Shown here one piece after another: positions 61,942 through 64,000 of a stretch of DNA of 64,000 nucleotides. Below the pieces are notes generated by a model that had not been told where the DNA came from, ran no database searches, and worked only from the letters and a program-made list of their open reading frames with translations. How positions within the stretch are numbered: position 1 is the first letter of the stretch; every line of letters begins with the position of its first letter. The stretch comes from Thermus brockianus (GTDB lineage: Bacteria; Deinococcota; Deinococci; Deinococcales; Thermaceae), in the NCBI RefSeq assembly GCF_021462505.1, contig NZ_JAKEDV010000004.1, positions 124,001 through 188,000 on the forward strand, read 5' to 3'. Made by a program: the position numbers and the translations under genes.

Positions 61942-62750
61942 GCCTGGAAATGCTCAAAGACCACGAGACGGTGCGCACAGCCCCCGTTTCCGAGGCCGAG
62001 GCCTTGGTGGACGTGCGCCACCTCAACCTCTGGTACGGCCCCAAGCAGGCCCTTTTCAACATCTCCGTGCGCTTCCCCAAAAACAAGGTCACCGCCATCA
62101 TCGGCCCCTCGGGGTGCGGCAAGAGCACCCTCCTGCGCTCCCTCAACCGCATGAACGACCTGGTGCCGGGGGTGCGGGTGGAAGGGGAGGTGCGCTACGA
62201 AGGGGTGAACATCTACGACCCCCGGGTGGACCCGGTGGCGGTGCGGCGCCACATCGGCATGGTCTTCCAAAAGCCCAACCCCTTCCCCAAGACCATCTTT
62301 GAGAACGTGGCCTTCGGCCTAAGGCTCATGGGGGTCAAGGGGAGCGAGCTGGAGGACCGGGTGGTGGAGGCCCTGAAGCGGGCCGCCCTTTGGAACGAAG
62401 TGCAAGACCGCTTTAAGAAGGAGAGCGGGCTCAGGCTTTCCGGCGGGCAGCAACAGCGGCTTTGCATCGCCCGGGCCATCGCCGTGGAACCCCCCCTCCT
62501 CCTCATGGACGAACCCACCAGCGCCCTGGACCCCATCGCCACCCAGGCCATTGAGGACCTCATCCTGGAGCTAAAGGAGCGCTACACCGTGGTCATCGTC
62601 ACCCACAACATGCAGCAGGCGGCCCGGGTTTCCGACCGCACCCTCTTCATGCACCTCGGGGTTCTCGTGGAGGAAGGCCCCACGGACCTCGTCTTCACCA
62701 AACCCAAGCACCCCTACACCGAGGCCTACATCACGGGCCGCTTCGGCTAA
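61935..62750 (+). CDS. pstB: Phosphate ABC transporter ATP-binding protein
   Basis: A 271-residue ABC ATPase that powers phosphate import. Walker [23 protein letters not shown] loop [23 protein letters not shown] signature [14 protein letters not shown] and Walker [14 protein letters not shown] are all present, and the SLNRMNDL and KPNPFP stretches are specific for PstB. The start may be ATG 61935, GTG 61938 or ATG 61950; AGGAGG (61927-61932) supports one of the first two. No phoU gene follows. Confidence 0.95.
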   Translation: MVSLEMLKDHETVRTAPVSEAEALVDVRHLNLWYGPKQALFNISVRFPKNKVTAIIGPSGCGKSTLLRSLNRMNDLVPGVRVEGEVRYEGVNIYDPRVDPVAVRRHIGMVFQKPNPFPKTIFENVAFGLRLMGVKGSELEDRVVEALKRAALWNEVQDRFKKESGLRLSGGQQQRLCIARAIAVEPPLLLMDEPTSALDPIATQAIEDLILELKERYTVVIVTHNMQQAARVSDRTLFMHLGVLVEEGPTDLVFTKPKHPYTEAYITGRFG

Positions 62751-62753
62751 ACT
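62748..62753 (+). promoter_or_regulatory. -10 box (TAAACT) formed by the pstB stop codon
   Basis: The TAA stop of pstB is the first half of TAAACT, which ends seven bases before the MFS transporter ATG. Confidence 0.5.
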
Positions 62754-62760
62754 TTACGGC

Positions 62761-63933
62761 ATGTCTGCCCTCGGCCTCCTCTTCCTCACCCTCTTCAACA
62801 GCGTCCTGGGGCTTTCCCTCCTCTTCCCCATCCTGGGGCCTTTGGGGAGGGAGCTCGGCCTGAGCGAGGTCCAGGTGGGCCTCTTCTCCACGGGCTACGC
62901 CCTCATGCAGTTCCTCCTCGCCCCCTACTGGGGCAGACGGAGCGAAAGGGGCAGGAAGCCCGTGCTCCTCCTGGGCATCCTGGGCTTTGCCCTAAGCTTC
63001 CTCCTCTTTGGCCTTTTTGCCCTCTTGGGGCAGAAGGGCCTCCTTCCCCCAAGCCTCCTTTTCCCCCTCCTCCTCCTCGCCCGGCTCTTGGGCGGGGCCT
63101 TCAGTTCCGCCACCCTGCCCACGGCCCAGGCCTACGCGGCGGACGTCACGGGCAGGGAAAACCGCACCGCCGGCATGGCCCTTCTGGGGGCAGCTTTTGG
63201 CCTGGCGGTTATTCTGGGCCCGGCGTTAGGGGCAGGGCTTGCGGCCCTTTTTGGGCTATTGGCCCCGGTCTTCTTCGCCAGCGCCATCGCCCTTTTGAAC
63301 GCCCTCTTTGTGGCCCTCACCCTCCCCGAGTCCCGGCCCCAAGGGGCGAAAGCGGAGGGGCGCCTCTCCCCCTTTGACCCCCGGGTCTTCCCCCTCCTCC
63401 TCCTGGGCCTGGCCTTGAACCTATCGGGCGTGGCCTTGGAGCAGACCATCGCCTTCCTCTTCCAAGACCGCCTGGGCCTGAGCGGGGTGGAAACCGCCCG
63501 CAAGGTGGGGATGGCCCTGGTGCTCTATGGACTCGTGGCGGTCTTCATCCAGGGGTTTTTGGTGCGGAAGCTTTCCTGGCCCCCCAAAACCCTCCTCCTC
63601 CTGGGGCTTCCCGTGGGGATGTTGGGGTTTTCCCTGCTCGCATTGGCCCACACCTTTCCCCTCCTCGCCCTAGGCCTCGCCCTCCAGGGAGCGGGGGCGG
63701 CCCTGGCGGGCCCCGGGATCACGGCAGCCCTTTCCCTGGCGGTGGGGGAGGGGGAGCAGGGGCTCGTGGCGGGGCTCAATAGCGCCGCCCAAGCCCTGGG
63801 GCGGATGCTTGGACCCCTTTTGGGCACGGGGCTTTACCGGCTCATGCCCGAGGCCCCGTACCTGCTTGGGGCCGGGCTTTTGGGGCTTTCCCTCCTTCTC
63901 CTCCCCGCCCTCTTCCGGCGGGTGCGGCTCTGA
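62761..63933 (+). CDS. MFS efflux transporter
   Basis: A 390-residue major facilitator protein with 12 helices. The conserved loop 2-3 motif reads YWGRRSERGRKPVLLLG, and GITAALSLAVGEGEQGLVAGLNSAAQALGRMLGPLLG resembles the motif C/second-half region of drug-proton antiporters such as TetA-like carriers. Substrate unknown. It is probably leaderless from the TAAACT box over the pstB stop. Its stop overlaps the recF start (TGATG). Confidence 0.88.
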   Translation: MSALGLLFLTLFNSVLGLSLLFPILGPLGRELGLSEVQVGLFSTGYALMQFLLAPYWGRRSERGRKPVLLLGILGFALSFLLFGLFALLGQKGLLPPSLLFPLLLLARLLGGAFSSATLPTAQAYAADVTGRENRTAGMALLGAAFGLAVILGPALGAGLAALFGLLAPVFFASAIALLNALFVALTLPESRPQGAKAEGRLSPFDPRVFPLLLLGLALNLSGVALEQTIAFLFQDRLGLSGVETARKVGMALVLYGLVAVFIQGFLVRKLSWPPKTLLLLGLPVGMLGFSLLALAHTFPLLALGLALQGAGAALAGPGITAALSLAVGEGEQGLVAGLNSAAQALGRMLGPLLGTGLYRLMPEAPYLLGAGLLGLSLLLLPALFRRVRL

Positions 63934-64000
63934 TGCGGCTCCTTCTTTTCCGGCAGAAAAACTTCCGCAACCTGGCCTTCACCGCCTTCCGTCCCCCCCA
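63933..64000 (+). CDS. recF: DNA repair protein RecF, N-terminal fragment
   Basis: The first 22 codons of a gene cut by the right edge. The visible MRLLLFRQKNFRNLAFTAFR fits the RecF start, where a short strand and FRNL precede the ATP-binding domain. The start overlaps the stop of the MFS gene (TGATG). The call rests on very little sequence. Confidence 0.6.
   Translation, partial: MRLLLFRQKNFRNLAFTAFRPP

Overview
The window is high-GC, very compact bacterial DNA that reads as a Thermus chromosome. The homoisocitrate dehydrogenase of the Thermus lysine pathway, the pilM-N-O-W-Q type IV pilus/competence operon followed by aroC-aroK-aroB, the RecF start at the right edge and the many leaderless promoters all fit that genus. 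I do not assign a species.

Layout: (1) 1-10630 is a copper/redox-stress island: a truncated CopA-type ATPase, two SHOCT membrane proteins, a two-component system whose sensor loop is Met-rich, a CueP-like protein, a BNR-repeat protein, a methyltransferase, a CcdA/DsbD-like membrane protein, a Met-rich PepSY-like protein, a DUF302 protein, a TAT-exported multicopper oxidase and a CopB-type ATPase with a natural His run. (2) 10646-22000 holds sufS, a P2-type cation ATPase, lutABC, signal peptidase I, a patatin, a minimal Ser/Thr kinase, a cell-wall amidase, OsmC, coaX and a small SRA-like protein. (3) 22065-22218 carries tRNA-Asp and tRNA-Phe. (4) 22219-24837 is an AT-richer block: a structured region without a gene, a 29-residue peptide gene with its own strong promoter and terminator, an HD-GYP membrane protein, and a DUF5317 protein whose best start is a non-canonical ATC. 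This block is my main candidate for an undescribed system. (5) 24888-34443 holds homoisocitrate dehydrogenase, pilMNOWQ and aroCKB. (6) 34440-50454 is housekeeping: rnhB, a carboxylesterase, a molybdopterin oxidoreductase, thiI, an amidase, an ArsB/SLC13-type transporter, an M28 peptidase, mogA, a DapL-like aminotransferase, folC, a Fur-family regulator and hemC. (7) 50465-64000 holds aceE-aceF with a divergent LysR regulator, an FtsB-like protein, a second Fur-family regulator, a leucyl aminopeptidase, DUF1385-mnmA, pstSCAB, an MFS transporter and the start of recF.

How genes work together: the left island can oxidise Cu(I) (multicopper oxidase), pump copper out (CopA/CopB), hold it outside (Met-rich and CueP-like proteins) and sense it (two-component pair). 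pilMNOWQ builds the inner-membrane platform and secretin for pili and DNA uptake. aroCKB supplies chorismate. pstSCAB imports phosphate. I saw no CRISPR array, insertion sequence or phage gene.

Transcription signals are unusually readable: about twenty genes start 5-9 nt after a -10-like hexamer, several with that hexamer built from the stop codon of the gene before. All functions are judged by eye from protein motifs; no database search was run.
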